From the NCBI GenBank assembly GCA_903822375.1, contig CAIJOU010000255.1, forward strand, positions 1 through 10,751: a stretch of 10,751 nt of DNA, in the 5' to 3' direction. This document shows, one piece after another, positions 1 to 7,776 of the stretch; the first letter of the stretch is position 1, and every line of letters starts with the position of its first letter. Position numbers and translations under genes: made by a program. The notes under the pieces were generated by a model. The model was not told where the DNA came from and did not search any database. It saw only the letters and a list, made by a program, of their open reading frames with translations. This DNA comes from Candidatus Hydrogenedentota bacterium (GTDB lineage: Bacteria > Hydrogenedentota > Hydrogenedentia > Hydrogenedentales > CAITNO01).

Positions 1-3000
1 CGGGCACGGGCACCGTTGTTGGCGCGGGCAGCCTGGCCTCTTTGGGGGCGTTCTTCTCGGTGAATTCCACGTCTGCGATCTTGGCGGCATTGAGTCGTTC
101 GGCCAGACGAAAGTCCCCCTCTTGAACGGTGATATTGCCGCTTAGTTTGGCATCAGCCATACTCCCGGAGCACCGGAGTTTTCCGCTGAGGACGGCTGTT
201 CCGTATTCCGTGTGCAGCGAACGCATCCTCTCCAGGGTCACATCGGCTTGGAATGGATGGCTTTTCTCGAAGGACACCTCCATCTGTCCCGTACCCGAGA
301 GTATGCCGTCTTCCCCGTCTGTGCCGCTGAATTCGGCAACACGGACCGTGTTGCCGTCCGCCACCAAACGGGCCCGCAGATTCTTGATCACCGCGCCGTA
401 ACGAAGGTTTTCATAGCCGCCGTCCTGCAGTTTCAGTTCACCGGACAGCCTGGGCGTGGCGATGGTACCGCCAAGACGGAACTTGCCCGTCACACTCCCT
501 CTTGGGAGGTCGTTTGTCCATTCCATGAGCCCAGCCGTGGAGGACAAATCGACCGACACGTCTGCTTCGGCTTGGAGCGGGTCATCTACTCTCAAAAGAA
601 ACAGCGGCGGGTACATGGAAAGATTGACGGGAATGCGAACGGAGACAGACGCCTTCGCCGCGTCGGACAGCGTTGCGGTTAGGTCCGCACTGGTCCATTG
701 ACCTTCGTGTACGGCCTTCAAAGAGGCGTCCAAGCCGGGCCCGTGTTCGGCGGCGGTGTTACGCACCTTCTCCACCTGCATTTCGACACGGACGGCGGGG
801 GCTTGTGGGGGACCGTCAACCTGCAATGACCCGCTGGAGTTCCCGGCAAGACGGTCAAGGCCTGCCAGGGATGCGACGGCAAGCGGAATATCTTTCCACG
901 AACATGCTGCGCGGATTTCGGAAGGGGATGAATGGAATGAAAGCTCACCCCCGCCCGTACCAACATGAAAGGCCACGTTGTCCAGCGCATAGTCGGCGCC
1001 GGAACGATATAAGTGCCCGGGTCCTGCCAGGGAGAAGGAAATGTCCGCCATGTTCCCGGAGACTTCCGCTATCGTCATATCCTGGCTTTGAAGGGAGGCC
1101 CTTGCGACTGTTTGCATTGTGAACGGCAGGGACTTTTCGGATTCGTTCTTCTGATAGCGCCCTGCGATGTTCGCTTTGGCCGCGGCGGAGACGCCGTCGC
1201 CGGAGAGAGTGACTTCGGTGCGGCTGAGTTGGAGGCCGTTTCTGGAAAAGTCAGCCGCTGCTATTTTCGCGTCACCCCGTGGTTTCTTAAACAGGTCGAT
1301 TATGGACCCTTTTGCGTCCATGGAAGCAATGGAGCCCCAAGGGGTCTCCACCTTTGCGGCCTTGGCCTGAAGTGTCAGGCCGAGTGTGTCGCCCTTCTTT
1401 ACGGCCGCGATCTTTCCCTGAGCGGTTCCAGAAAGATCTACGCCCAGCAGAGACGAAAGGTCTTTGAGGGCGGGGAAGGCAAAATCGGCGTTGGCCGAGA
1501 ATTCGCCTGAATCCAAGCCGAAATCGAGTCCGCCGTCAAGACGGTTCTTTGAAGAACTGAACCTGGCCTTCTCAACGTGCAGTTGTCTTTCATGAACACG
1601 GTAGACGAGACTGCCGTCCAGGGAAAGGCCCTGTTTTCCATTGGAGGAATTGAGGGTGACATTTCCCTCAGGGTTGCCAGGAAGATGCCCTGCGCTGAAT
1701 TTGAGCTTCGTGCTGCGAATGGCGATCCGGTCCCACGAAAAGTCATTGACGCGGGCGTCGCCTGAAAGGGAAAAGTCATCGGGCGTACCTTCCACGCGGC
1801 AACCCAAGTCCACGGAACCGCGCATCCCGTCGAATGATTTGGCTGTCGAAACCTTCGCCAGCTTTGCCGCCTTGGTACCTAAAAGCAGCTTGAAGCTGTG
1901 GTCGTCTTTGTCCTGCCATCCGCTTGCAGTTATCGCGCCGGCTTCAAGGTCGAGACGGGCGTCTTGAAGCGTGATGCGACTCTGACCGGATTCGATATGC
2001 GCCACCGCGTGCACCTTGTCACCAACGGCCAATGCAAAAGATTCGGGGAAACCCGACGGATGGTCCCAGTCGAAGTCAGCGCCAATGCGCACGGGGTCTG
2101 TCGACTTCTTCTTGTCGAGATGCAACGTCCCGGCAAGAGCACCCGACAGCGGGTGTGGATACAGCACGGCGGTGGCGGCGATATCGTCTACATGGAGCCG
2201 CCCCTTTAGATTGACTGAGCCGACGACACGGTCGAATAGGGCCTCGGCGGTGAATCGTGCCGCAATGGTCGGAACCGTGAGCGCAATATCCCGCAAGCGG
2301 AAACGGTCAAGGTCGTCACTTTCGAAACGGGCTGTGCAGGTCGACAGAAGACCGCTGTAATCACGATAGCCACAATGAGGCGACTCGACGCGAAGAGACC
2401 CGTCCCTAATAGCGCGTCGTGTGTCGGTCTGGTCCAGGTGGAAACCAATACTCACCCTACCCTCTTTGAGTTGGACTCCGTTGACGTCAAGGTCAACCCG
2501 GCAGGCATCCAAAGAAAGGGTCGGAGAAGACAGGTCATCCGTGAGTGTTCCGGTGAACGGCACGGGCTGTCCGGAATGGGAATAGGCGGCAAGTGCCGGA
2601 ATGCGCCCGATGTTGAACATTCCGGCGTATTCAAAGTTCGCGGTCGTCGATGGAAAGAGTACCGAGCCTGAGGCGCTCATCTGGACCGCCGGATGGTCGA
2701 CCGCAATAGACTTGAGCGTTAGAATTCCGGGGGCATCATATTCCCCGGACCAGGCAACCGCTGCGGATTCGCCAAATGACCCACCCGCCCCGCCGCTGCC
2801 GGTCAGCGGTGCCATGAATACCGTCGCGGCACCGTCGATCTTCACGCGCGGCCCGGGAATGACCGTGGTTTCGGACTCGAATAGGGGCAATGCGCGGCTG
2901 GATGCAAGCACGCGGACCTGAAATGAGGAAGTGTCACCCCAGACCAAAGCGGAAATGTCCGCCGGAACGTAGAGGCCCGTCCCCTCCTCCCTGCACGAGA

Positions 3001-4039
3001 GAAGGCCAAGGTCAGCATGACAGCCCTGGAAAGCCACGCCAAAGTGTTTCTCAGAGAGGTGGGCCTGTCCCGCACCTTGAAGCACGCCGCGAGGGCTGGA
3101 CGCAGAGAAGTCGAGAATGTCCAGTTGCCCTGACTTGGCCAGCAGGGCATCAAGGGAAAGATGGGTGTCGGGTCCGAGAAAACGATTCAAGGCCTGAAGA
3201 CGCCGTGAGGTGGCTATATTCGTATCCAGTGAAGCCTTGATGACGGTGGGAAACTCGCCGGAGAACTGAATCTTCCCGTCGAGAATACGTTGGGCCGCAT
3301 TGGTCCCCTGCAAAGTGCCGTTCCAATTCTTTCGGTTTCCACTGCCCGAAAGGTTGATAACCAAGGCTGAATCAAGCCCAAGCCAGAAGGGCAGGATATC
3401 ATCATCATCAAGGTGCGCCTGAATGGCCGGAGCCTGGCCATCCTGTTCATAGGCAAGGTTCAACGATCCGGTTCTGCCATCGGTGCGGCGGGCGGCCAGG
3501 ACGATCTTCTGCCCGCCGCCGGACGGGGCTCGTTCGATACGTCCTGTAACCGCCACGGCAAGGGGACGACCGATGACCTCCCGCCCCAACGTTAACGTTG
3601 TAATGGAAACGTTGTCCACGGCCGGATAAAAGCGAAGGCCGGGAATCTGGGGTATGCGCCACCGCTTTTCCTGGATTGGACGGCGCTCCCAGCGGACCCC
3701 GGTGCTGGAAAGATCCTGCACGTGGAAATGGCCGGTGAGAAGTTCCTTGGCACGCGCCCGAACTGCAAGATTCTCCACGGTTAGCCAAGGACCGGCCCGG
3801 TCGAGCAGTTCCACGCGGTCGATGTGCAGTGAAAACGGAAGCATGCCGGTCAGGCCGGAAACATGCAGGATATAGGGGGTAAACGCGGAGACGAGTCCCG
3901 AGGCGGACTTTGCACACAGCCACAACCCTGGCGGCGTTGCTCCAAGCAGAAGAGGCAACAGGAACAACAGCAAGACACCGCGCCCGGTCCACCGCATGAC
4001 GCGGCGTCGGGAAACAGTGATTTCCGGACCGGGGGCCAT
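1..4039 (-). CDS. tamB: TamB-like translocation and assembly protein (partial, 3' end beyond the window)
   Basis: The minus strand stays open from an ATG at 4039 to the window edge, giving 1346 residues without a stop. Residues 1-20 are basic, then about 21-42 form a hydrophobic segment (signal anchor). Residues 61-91 follow the usual TamB N-terminal pattern (SGLTGMLPF, then an 'IDRVELLDRAGPWL' stretch). The remainder is a long run of short beta-strand-like segments such as 'GSVTGKFRLGGTIATPRLSG', typical of the AsmA/TamB beta-taco fold that spans the periplasm and carries lipids or assists outer-membrane protein assembly. The conserved C-terminal TamB (DUF490) domain lies outside the window. 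E. coli TamB is about 1260 aa, so this homologue is longer. The gene begins one base after the tamA-like stop (TAA-T-ATG), so translational coupling is likely; only a weak Shine-Dalgarno is visible. A later ATG (residue 15) has no better ribosome site. The family assignment is firm; the exact substrate is unknown. Confidence 0.9.
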   Translation of the reverse strand, partial: MAPGPEITVSRRRVMRWTGRGVLLLFLLPLLLGATPPGLWLCAKSASGLVSAFTPYILHVSGLTGMLPFSLHIDRVELLDRAGPWLTVENLAVRARAKELLTGHFHVQDLSSTGVRWERRPIQEKRWRIPQIPGLRFYPAVDNVSITTLTLGREVIGRPLAVAVTGRIERAPSGGGQKIVLAARRTDGRTGSLNLAYEQDGQAPAIQAHLDDDDILPFWLGLDSALVINLSGSGNRKNWNGTLQGTNAAQRILDGKIQFSGEFPTVIKASLDTNIATSRRLQALNRFLGPDTHLSLDALLAKSGQLDILDFSASSPRGVLQGAGQAHLSEKHFGVAFQGCHADLGLLSCREEGTGLYVPADISALVWGDTSSFQVRVLASSRALPLFESETTVIPGPRVKIDGAATVFMAPLTGSGGAGGSFGESAAVAWSGEYDAPGILTLKSIAVDHPAVQMSASGSVLFPSTTANFEYAGMFNIGRIPALAAYSHSGQPVPFTGTLTDDLSSPTLSLDACRVDLDVNGVQLKEGRVSIGFHLDQTDTRRAIRDGSLRVESPHCGYRDYSGLLSTCTARFESDDLDRFRLRDIALTVPTIAARFTAEALFDRVVGSVNLKGRLHVDDIAATAVLYPHPLSGALAGTLHLDKKKSTDPVRIGADFDWDHPSGFPESFALAVGDKVHAVAHIESGQSRITLQDARLDLEAGAITASGWQDKDDHSFKLLLGTKAAKLAKVSTAKSFDGMRGSVDLGCRVEGTPDDFSLSGDARVNDFSWDRIAIRSTKLKFSAGHLPGNPEGNVTLNSSNGKQGLSLDGSLVYRVHERQLHVEKARFSSSKNRLDGGLDFGLDSGEFSANADFAFPALKDLSSLLGVDLSGTAQGKIAAVKKGDTLGLTLQAKAAKVETPWGSIASMDAKGSIIDLFKKPRGDAKIAAADFSRNGLQLSRTEVTLSGDGVSAAAKANIAGRYQKNESEKSLPFTMQTVARASLQSQDMTIAEVSGNMADISFSLAGPGHLYRSGADYALDNVAFHVGTGGGELSFHSSPSEIRAACSWKDIPLAVASLAGLDRLAGNSSGSLQVDGPPQAPAVRVEMQVEKVRNTAAEHGPGLDASLKAVHEGQWTSADLTATLSDAAKASVSVRIPVNLSMYPPLFLLRVDDPLQAEADVSVDLSSTAGLMEWTNDLPRGSVTGKFRLGGTIATPRLSGELKLQDGGYENLRYGAVIKNLRARLVADGNTVRVAEFSGTDGEDGILSGTGQMEVSFEKSHPFQADVTLERMRSLHTEYGTAVLSGKLRCSGSMADAKLSGNITVQEGDFRLAERLNAAKIADVEFTEKNAPKEARLPAPTTVPVP

Positions 4040-4040
4040 A

Positions 4041-5846
4041 TTAGAAGGCCTGCCCAACGCTCACATAGAACTGCAGGACGGCATCGACATGACTGCGCGG
4101 ATTGAGCGGGGCCGCGATGTCGAAGCGAATGGGGCCAATCGGTGTGAAGTAGCGCAACCCGACCCCGCCACCCCAGAAAATCGGCTGCGAGAAATCGGCA
4201 AATTGGGAAGAGAAAGCCCCACCGCCGTCAATCAAAGCGGCCAAGCCGATGCGCTCGGTGACCTTCTTCCGCATTTCAATGGTCCATTCGGCAAGCGATC
4301 TGCCGCCGATGGGGTTGCCGTCTTTGTCAAGGGAACCGGCCTTCTGATAGCCGAAGCCGCGAATCGAACCGCCTCCGCCGGCATAGAAGCGAATGTCTGC
4401 CGGGATATGCAGAAGCTCATCTCCCGACAGTGTGCCAAGCCTCAAACGCGCCGCGAGCACCCAGTCTCCGTCGTCGGCAAGCGAATGCATGCCCATCACG
4501 GTCCAGTCGCTCTTCAGGAAAAGGGCGCCTGACCCAGCCAGGTCGAGGAACGGCTCTTCCCGGAACGAGGCGCGTATGCCCGAACTGGGGTTTAGCCGGT
4601 CATTTCTCGTGTCCAGCACCGCCTGCACTGGCATGGAACCCAGCAGAAAGTCGTCAAAGACATTTTGCTGTTTTACACGACTGTAACGCATCGAGAGTCC
4701 CGTTCCAGCGGTAAAGTCCTCTCCAAACCTGCGTTCAAGCCAAAGCGTGGTGTCCACGGCGCGGCTGTCGTACGCGTTTGGCGTGTCGTTTGCGGCCTTC
4801 AAGCCCAGGGAAAGCGTCTGGTCGGGATTCATGAAACGGGGCATAATGTATTTCGCGGAAAAGGCCTGGTCGATGGCGGAAAGGTCCCCCACCAGTTCAA
4901 GCCGTTGTCCAATGCCGCGAAGGTTTCTATGCTCCCACATGGCATGCAGGCCCGGTCCCTCTTCCGTTCGATACTGGACGCCCAAGGCAATGGACCTTGG
5001 CTTGCGCTCAACAACGCGCACATGCATGCAGGCCTCTCCCTCGGTGGCGGAAGCCTGGGCTTCGATGTCCACCATTGAGAAGAGATTGGTCTTCAGCAAC
5101 CTGTTTCGTGCCTTTCCAACAAGTTTCTGTTTGTATTCGTCCCCCTCTTTCCAGCGCAGTTCCGCCAGAACAACGCTTTCCGCCACATGCTCAAGCCCCT
5201 CAACCACAACGGGGCCGAAGTGGCAGACCGCTCTGGCGTCCACGTCGTAAACCACATGGACTGTGCGGGCATCGCGGTCTACGATGACTTTTCTGTCCGC
5301 GAATTGCGCAAAAGGATAGCCGGCGTCACGGAGTCGGGAGAGTATTCCCTTTTCCGCCTCGACCACGTCCTGTGCACGGGCCGCGGTGCCTGGTTTTACA
5401 GAAAGATGTTGTTTTATGTCGGCGACTACGGCAGGGACGACGGAACCCCGAAATAGGAGTTCGGGGCCGTCAAATGTGTACAAGGGGCCTGCCTGCACGG
5501 AGAACAGGATGGTTCTATGGCCCTCGCGCTGGCAAACGTCGGAAGCAATCGTGGCGTCATGGAAACCGGCCGCATGGAGCACCTTCAGAAGCTCCACGGC
5601 GTCTTTCTCCGCCTTCCTGCGAAGCCAGTCGTCCGTAAACGTGCTGGTGTCTGACATGCGCGCCAGTCCCGAAGCGGCGCGCAGTTCCACCAGGAGGGCC
5701 CCGTCTTCAACGCCCTCTATGCGCACCCATTCGGTGCTGGCCGCCAGGGCAAAGCCTGTCCAAACGAAGAGCAAAAGGGCCATGCACCCCAGGGCGGAAA
5801 GCCATGCTCCCTTTGGGCTGGGCAATATGTCGCCAGTCTTTGTCAA
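4041..5846 (-). CDS. tamA: TamA-like Omp85-family outer-membrane protein
   Basis: This 601-residue protein is close in size to E. coli TamA (577 aa). Residues 14-36 form a signal peptide with a probable cleavage after the A-L-A or L-A-A near 33-36. Residues about 40-280 fit three POTRA repeats, for example 'VEGLEHVAESVVLAELRWKE' for the third. About 285-601 form the 16-strand barrel, with the Omp85 signature IRGF at 495-498 inside a Gly-rich stretch, 'DTRNDRLNPSSGIRASF' at 412-428, and 'GPIRFDIAAPLN' at 571-582. The chain ends in an aromatic (FYVSVGQAF), the outer-membrane beta-signal. The start is TTG: an in-frame TAG lies just upstream, no ATG or GTG lies between, and GGTGGAAG precedes the TTG by a few bases. 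The next ATG (residue 22) would cut off the basic part of the signal peptide. Its partner tamB follows directly, the classic tamAB order. A generic BamA-like assembly role is the alternative, but the neighbour favours TamA. Confidence 0.93.
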   Translation of the reverse strand: MTKTGDILPSPKGAWLSALGCMALLLFVWTGFALAASTEWVRIEGVEDGALLVELRAASGLARMSDTSTFTDDWLRRKAEKDAVELLKVLHAAGFHDATIASDVCQREGHRTILFSVQAGPLYTFDGPELLFRGSVVPAVVADIKQHLSVKPGTAARAQDVVEAEKGILSRLRDAGYPFAQFADRKVIVDRDARTVHVVYDVDARAVCHFGPVVVEGLEHVAESVVLAELRWKEGDEYKQKLVGKARNRLLKTNLFSMVDIEAQASATEGEACMHVRVVERKPRSIALGVQYRTEEGPGLHAMWEHRNLRGIGQRLELVGDLSAIDQAFSAKYIMPRFMNPDQTLSLGLKAANDTPNAYDSRAVDTTLWLERRFGEDFTAGTGLSMRYSRVKQQNVFDDFLLGSMPVQAVLDTRNDRLNPSSGIRASFREEPFLDLAGSGALFLKSDWTVMGMHSLADDGDWVLAARLRLGTLSGDELLHIPADIRFYAGGGGSIRGFGYQKAGSLDKDGNPIGGRSLAEWTIEMRKKVTERIGLAALIDGGGAFSSQFADFSQPIFWGGGVGLRYFTPIGPIRFDIAAPLNPRSHVDAVLQFYVSVGQAF

Positions 5847-5892
5847 TTGCTTCCACCAGATGGTCTATAGGACCGGTCTGCAATGCCCCTCC

Positions 5893-5898
5893 ATTATA
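5893..5898 (-). promoter_or_regulatory. Candidate -10 element for the tamAB operon
   Basis: The minus strand reads a perfect TATAAT here, about 47 bases ahead of the tamA TTG start, inside an AT-rich patch. The -35 region is poor: with 17 or 18 bp spacers the hexamers TCGCCG or TTCGCC match only half of TTGACA. An activator or a different sigma factor could compensate. The assignment rests on the hexamer and position only. Confidence 0.4.
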
Positions 5899-6161
5899 CA
5901 CAAATTGTGGTAACACGGCGAAAATACACCGTATATTGTATGCCCGAAAAGCGAAAGATACCGGCGATGGCACGGCCCGACAGATCGGCGCGGAACACTA
6001 GGAGGGGACGTACCGAACACGGGCACAGCCGTCAGCAGGTGCTTATTACGCGCCACATCTCCCCAGATTATTGCATTGCGCCATACGATTCTTTAAGCTA
6101 TGGGCAATGTGATTCTGCTCCAAACCATGGGCACATTTGATTGCGTAAGAGGGTTCAGGCC

Positions 6162-6240
6162 ACGGCCAGAGACAGCGGGTGCCTGCTGGCCGTTGCCGAT
6201 GCCCGCAAACAGGCGGGCATCAGGAAGCTGTTGTGAACAG
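6162..6240 (+). promoter_or_regulatory. Cluster of three stem-loops in the leader of the HD-GYP gene (possible structured RNA)
   Basis: Three perfect inverted repeats follow each other closely. The first is ACGGCCAG (6162-6169) with CTGGCCGT (6186-6193), an 8 bp stem and 16-base loop. The second is GATGCCCGC (6198-6206) with GCGGGCATC (6213-6221), a 9 bp stem and 6-base loop AAACAG. The third is CTGTT (6228-6232) with AACAG (6236-6240), a 5 bp stem and 3-base loop. No T-run follows, so a standard intrinsic terminator is unlikely. The cluster ends 111 bases before the ATG. It does not match the c-di-GMP-I or c-di-GMP-II riboswitch consensus as I know them. A cis-regulatory RNA, a protein-binding site or an end signal for an unseen upstream transcript are all possible. 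Confidence 0.35.
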
Positions 6241-6335
6241 ACCTTCGCAAGCCTGCTCCCGTGCTGACTGCTGGTTATGGTCCTTGGCGGCAACTTCGGA
6301 ATCACAGGCACTCCCAAGGGCACAGGGACGAGAAC

Positions 6336-6342
6336 AGGGAGA
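6336..6342 (+). promoter_or_regulatory. Shine-Dalgarno site that sets the HD-GYP start
   Basis: AGGGAGA lies 9 bases before the ATG at 6352. An upstream in-frame ATG at 6277 has no such site, and its extra 25 residues do not resemble a receiver domain N-terminus. The start at 6352 places the first beta strand (GTVLVVDD) at the usual distance from the N-terminus. Confidence 0.75.
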
Positions 6343-6351
6343 ATCTGTTTT

Positions 6352-7443
6352 ATGACCATTCCACAACGCGGGACGGTTCTTGTGGTTGACGACGCCCCGA
6401 TGAATTTGGACGTTCTGAGTCACGCGCTTTCAGATGAATTCATGGTGATGACCGCCGACAACGGTGAGACAGCCCTGGACCTCGCCGCCGAGTATCTTCC
6501 CGATATTATTGTTTTGGACATACGCATGCCCAAAATGGACGGGTACGAAGTGTGCCGACAGCTCAAGCACTCCCCCATCACGCGCGGAATCCCGGTAATC
6601 TTTCTGACGGCCATGATGGAGGAGGCTGATGAGGCGTACGGGTTGGCACTGGGTGCCGTCGACTACATCACCAAACCGGTCAGTCCGGCACTTGTGAAAG
6701 CCAGGGTGCGCAACCACATAAACCTCAAACGGCGAAGCGACCGTCTTGCCGAACTTGTGGATGAACGCACGCGGGAATTGACGCGAACCCAGGAAGCGAC
6801 CATCGAGAGCCTGGGCACCCTCGCCGAGTGCCGGGATCCAGAGGGGGGCGGGCACATTCGCCGAACCTGCAACTATATCGGCCGCCTGGCGCTGCGCCTT
6901 TCTGAAAAAGGCGATTACACGCCGCCCCTTGATGAAGACCTGATTATCCAGATTTGCAGGTCGGCGCCGTTGCACGACCTTGGCAAAATCGGCATTCCCG
7001 ACGGAATTCTGCGCAAGGAGGGGTCGTTGACCCGGGAAGAATTTGAGATCATGAAGACGCACACGACCTTGGGTTATGCGTCAATAGTGGCGGCAGAGAG
7101 ACGCCTGGGCTCCAACTCCTTCCTTCGTTTTGCGCGTGACATAGCGGAATCTCCCCATGAACGGTGGGATGGAACCGGCTATCCGAACGGACTGGCCGGC
7201 GAGGATATTCCACTGTGCGGACGTCTGATGGCCGTTGCGGACGTATACGACGCCCTCATCAGTCGGCGCGTATACAAATCCCCATTCCCCCACTCGACGG
7301 CCGTGGAAATCATGGCGGAGAACCGCGGAACGGCCTTCGATCCACTAATGATAGATGCGTTTCTCGATGTGAAGGAAGACTTCAGGGCTATTGCGCTGGA
7401 ATATGCCGACCTGGAGGATGAACGCATCGCGCTGAGCCAGTAG
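6352..7443 (+). CDS. REC-HD-GYP response regulator, predicted c-di-GMP phosphodiesterase
   Basis: The product is a cytoplasmic two-domain response regulator of 363 residues, RpfG-like in layout. Residues 7-125 are a receiver domain with the acidic pair D13-D14, phospho-acceptor D56 (VLDIRMP), T86 and K108 (TKP). Residues 127-152 form a charged helical linker. Residues about 150-350 are an HD-GYP domain: E164/H168 (DPEGGGHIRR), the HD pair H208-D209 followed by K212, H237 (MKTHTTLG), H269 in PHERWDGTGYP, the GYP at 276-278, and D297 (AVADVYDAL). The family hydrolyses c-di-GMP to pGpG or GMP. One metal ligand looks altered: the usual HHE before the GYP loop is PHE (P268). No histidine kinase gene lies in the window, so the phosphate donor is unknown. 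The gene is monocistronic here and converges with the HTH-MshEN-HDOD gene. A leader with stem-loops precedes it. The call is secure for the family; activity is inferred. Confidence 0.95.
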   Translation: MTIPQRGTVLVVDDAPMNLDVLSHALSDEFMVMTADNGETALDLAAEYLPDIIVLDIRMPKMDGYEVCRQLKHSPITRGIPVIFLTAMMEEADEAYGLALGAVDYITKPVSPALVKARVRNHINLKRRSDRLAELVDERTRELTRTQEATIESLGTLAECRDPEGGGHIRRTCNYIGRLALRLSEKGDYTPPLDEDLIIQICRSAPLHDLGKIGIPDGILRKEGSLTREEFEIMKTHTTLGYASIVAAERRLGSNSFLRFARDIAESPHERWDGTGYPNGLAGEDIPLCGRLMAVADVYDALISRRVYKSPFPHSTAVEIMAENRGTAFDPLMIDAFLDVKEDFRAIALEYADLEDERIALSQ

Positions 7444-7463
7444 CGCAAGAACAAGAATTGCGC
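7443..7463 (+). terminator. Weak stem-loop at the end of the HD-GYP gene
   Basis: GCGCAA (7443-7448) pairs perfectly with TTGCGC (7458-7463) across a 9-base loop, starting at the last base of the stop codon. There is no T-tract after it, so if it terminates transcription it does so inefficiently or together with Rho. It may only protect the 3' end of the message. Confidence 0.25.
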
Positions 7464-7776
7464 GCCTACTAGGATTCGAACTTGCCGCCCCTTCCCACGG
7501 AGTATGGCAGCGAAGCGTTTGTGGCAGGTTGCCGCACCGCAGCGCACCTCAACACGGGCAATCCAACACACACCTGAACCGCTTGAAGCTGTTTCCGACC
7601 ATGCCCTTTTTGCCCAGAGGATGCAAACGCGTTCGGCATGACACACTATCCGGGGCAAACCCGACATCGCCGCGCATTTCACCACATGGGCATGGCTACA
7701 AGAGATCTTTTCAGGCCATCAATAACGGCAAGCAAAAGGGACCGGACACAAGGGCATTGGAAAAGAGAAGTATCGC
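7444..7776. other. Convergent intergenic gap without a supported gene
   Basis: These 333 bases lie between two converging stop codons. A plus-strand open frame of about 80 codons (7529-7780) crosses most of it, but its product is a low-complexity, His/Arg/Ser-rich string with no domain and no ribosome-binding site, so I treat it as non-coding. On the minus strand, 7462-7481 read like the T-loop and acceptor 3' end of a tRNA (see findings), without the rest of a cloverleaf. No strong terminator is seen for either flanking gene. Confidence 0.6.

Larger units (their letters stand above)
5847..6351. other. Divergent intergenic region between tamA and the HD-GYP gene
   Basis: No gene is supported in these 505 bases. 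The left part (about 5880-5945) is AT-rich and carries the candidate tamA -10 on the minus strand. It also has a weak plus-strand promoter candidate, GTAACA (5910-5915), a 16 bp spacer, and TATATT (5932-5937); if used, this would give the HD-GYP gene a leader of roughly 400 bases. The right part (6162-6240) has three stem-loops, described separately. A further inverted repeat, CCTTGG (6282-6287) with CCAAGG (6314-6319), closes a 26-base loop just ahead of the ribosome-binding site. The small open frames here have skewed, basic compositions and no recognisable domain, so I leave them out. Confidence 0.6.

Noticed and set aside
212..682. Plus-strand open frame of 156 codons (and other plus-strand frames up to about 3900)
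   Set aside because: These are antisense shadows of the long tamB frame; the products are compositionally odd and lack domains.
3587..3600. 14 bp perfect palindrome CAACGTTAACGTTG, with another AACGTTG shortly after
   Set aside because: It lies inside tamB and follows from repeated Thr-Leu codons (TLTL) in the protein; no regulatory context is present.
5707..5973. Minus-strand 88-codon frame overlapping the tamA start
   Set aside because: It is in another frame from tamA, covers the tamA signal peptide region and the candidate promoter, and matches no family I know.
6129..6145. Sigma-54-like promoter (GGCAC ... TTGC) ahead of the HD-GYP gene
   Set aside because: The GG and GC elements are separated by 11 bases or more instead of the fixed 10, and the site lies over 200 bases from the ATG.
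6162..6240. c-di-GMP riboswitch (GEMM class)
   Set aside because: The conserved joining segments and tetraloop/receptor elements of c-di-GMP-I and the pseudoknot pattern of c-di-GMP-II are not visible; only simple hairpins are.
7443..7540. Complete tRNA gene on the minus strand
   Set aside because: Only the 3' end resembles a tRNA; the T-stem does not pair and no D-arm or anticodon arm can be drawn.
7179..7685. Minus-strand open frame of 168 codons overlapping the HD-GYP gene
   Set aside because: It is antisense to a well-supported gene, has no recognisable domain, and its upstream part lies in non-coding sequence.
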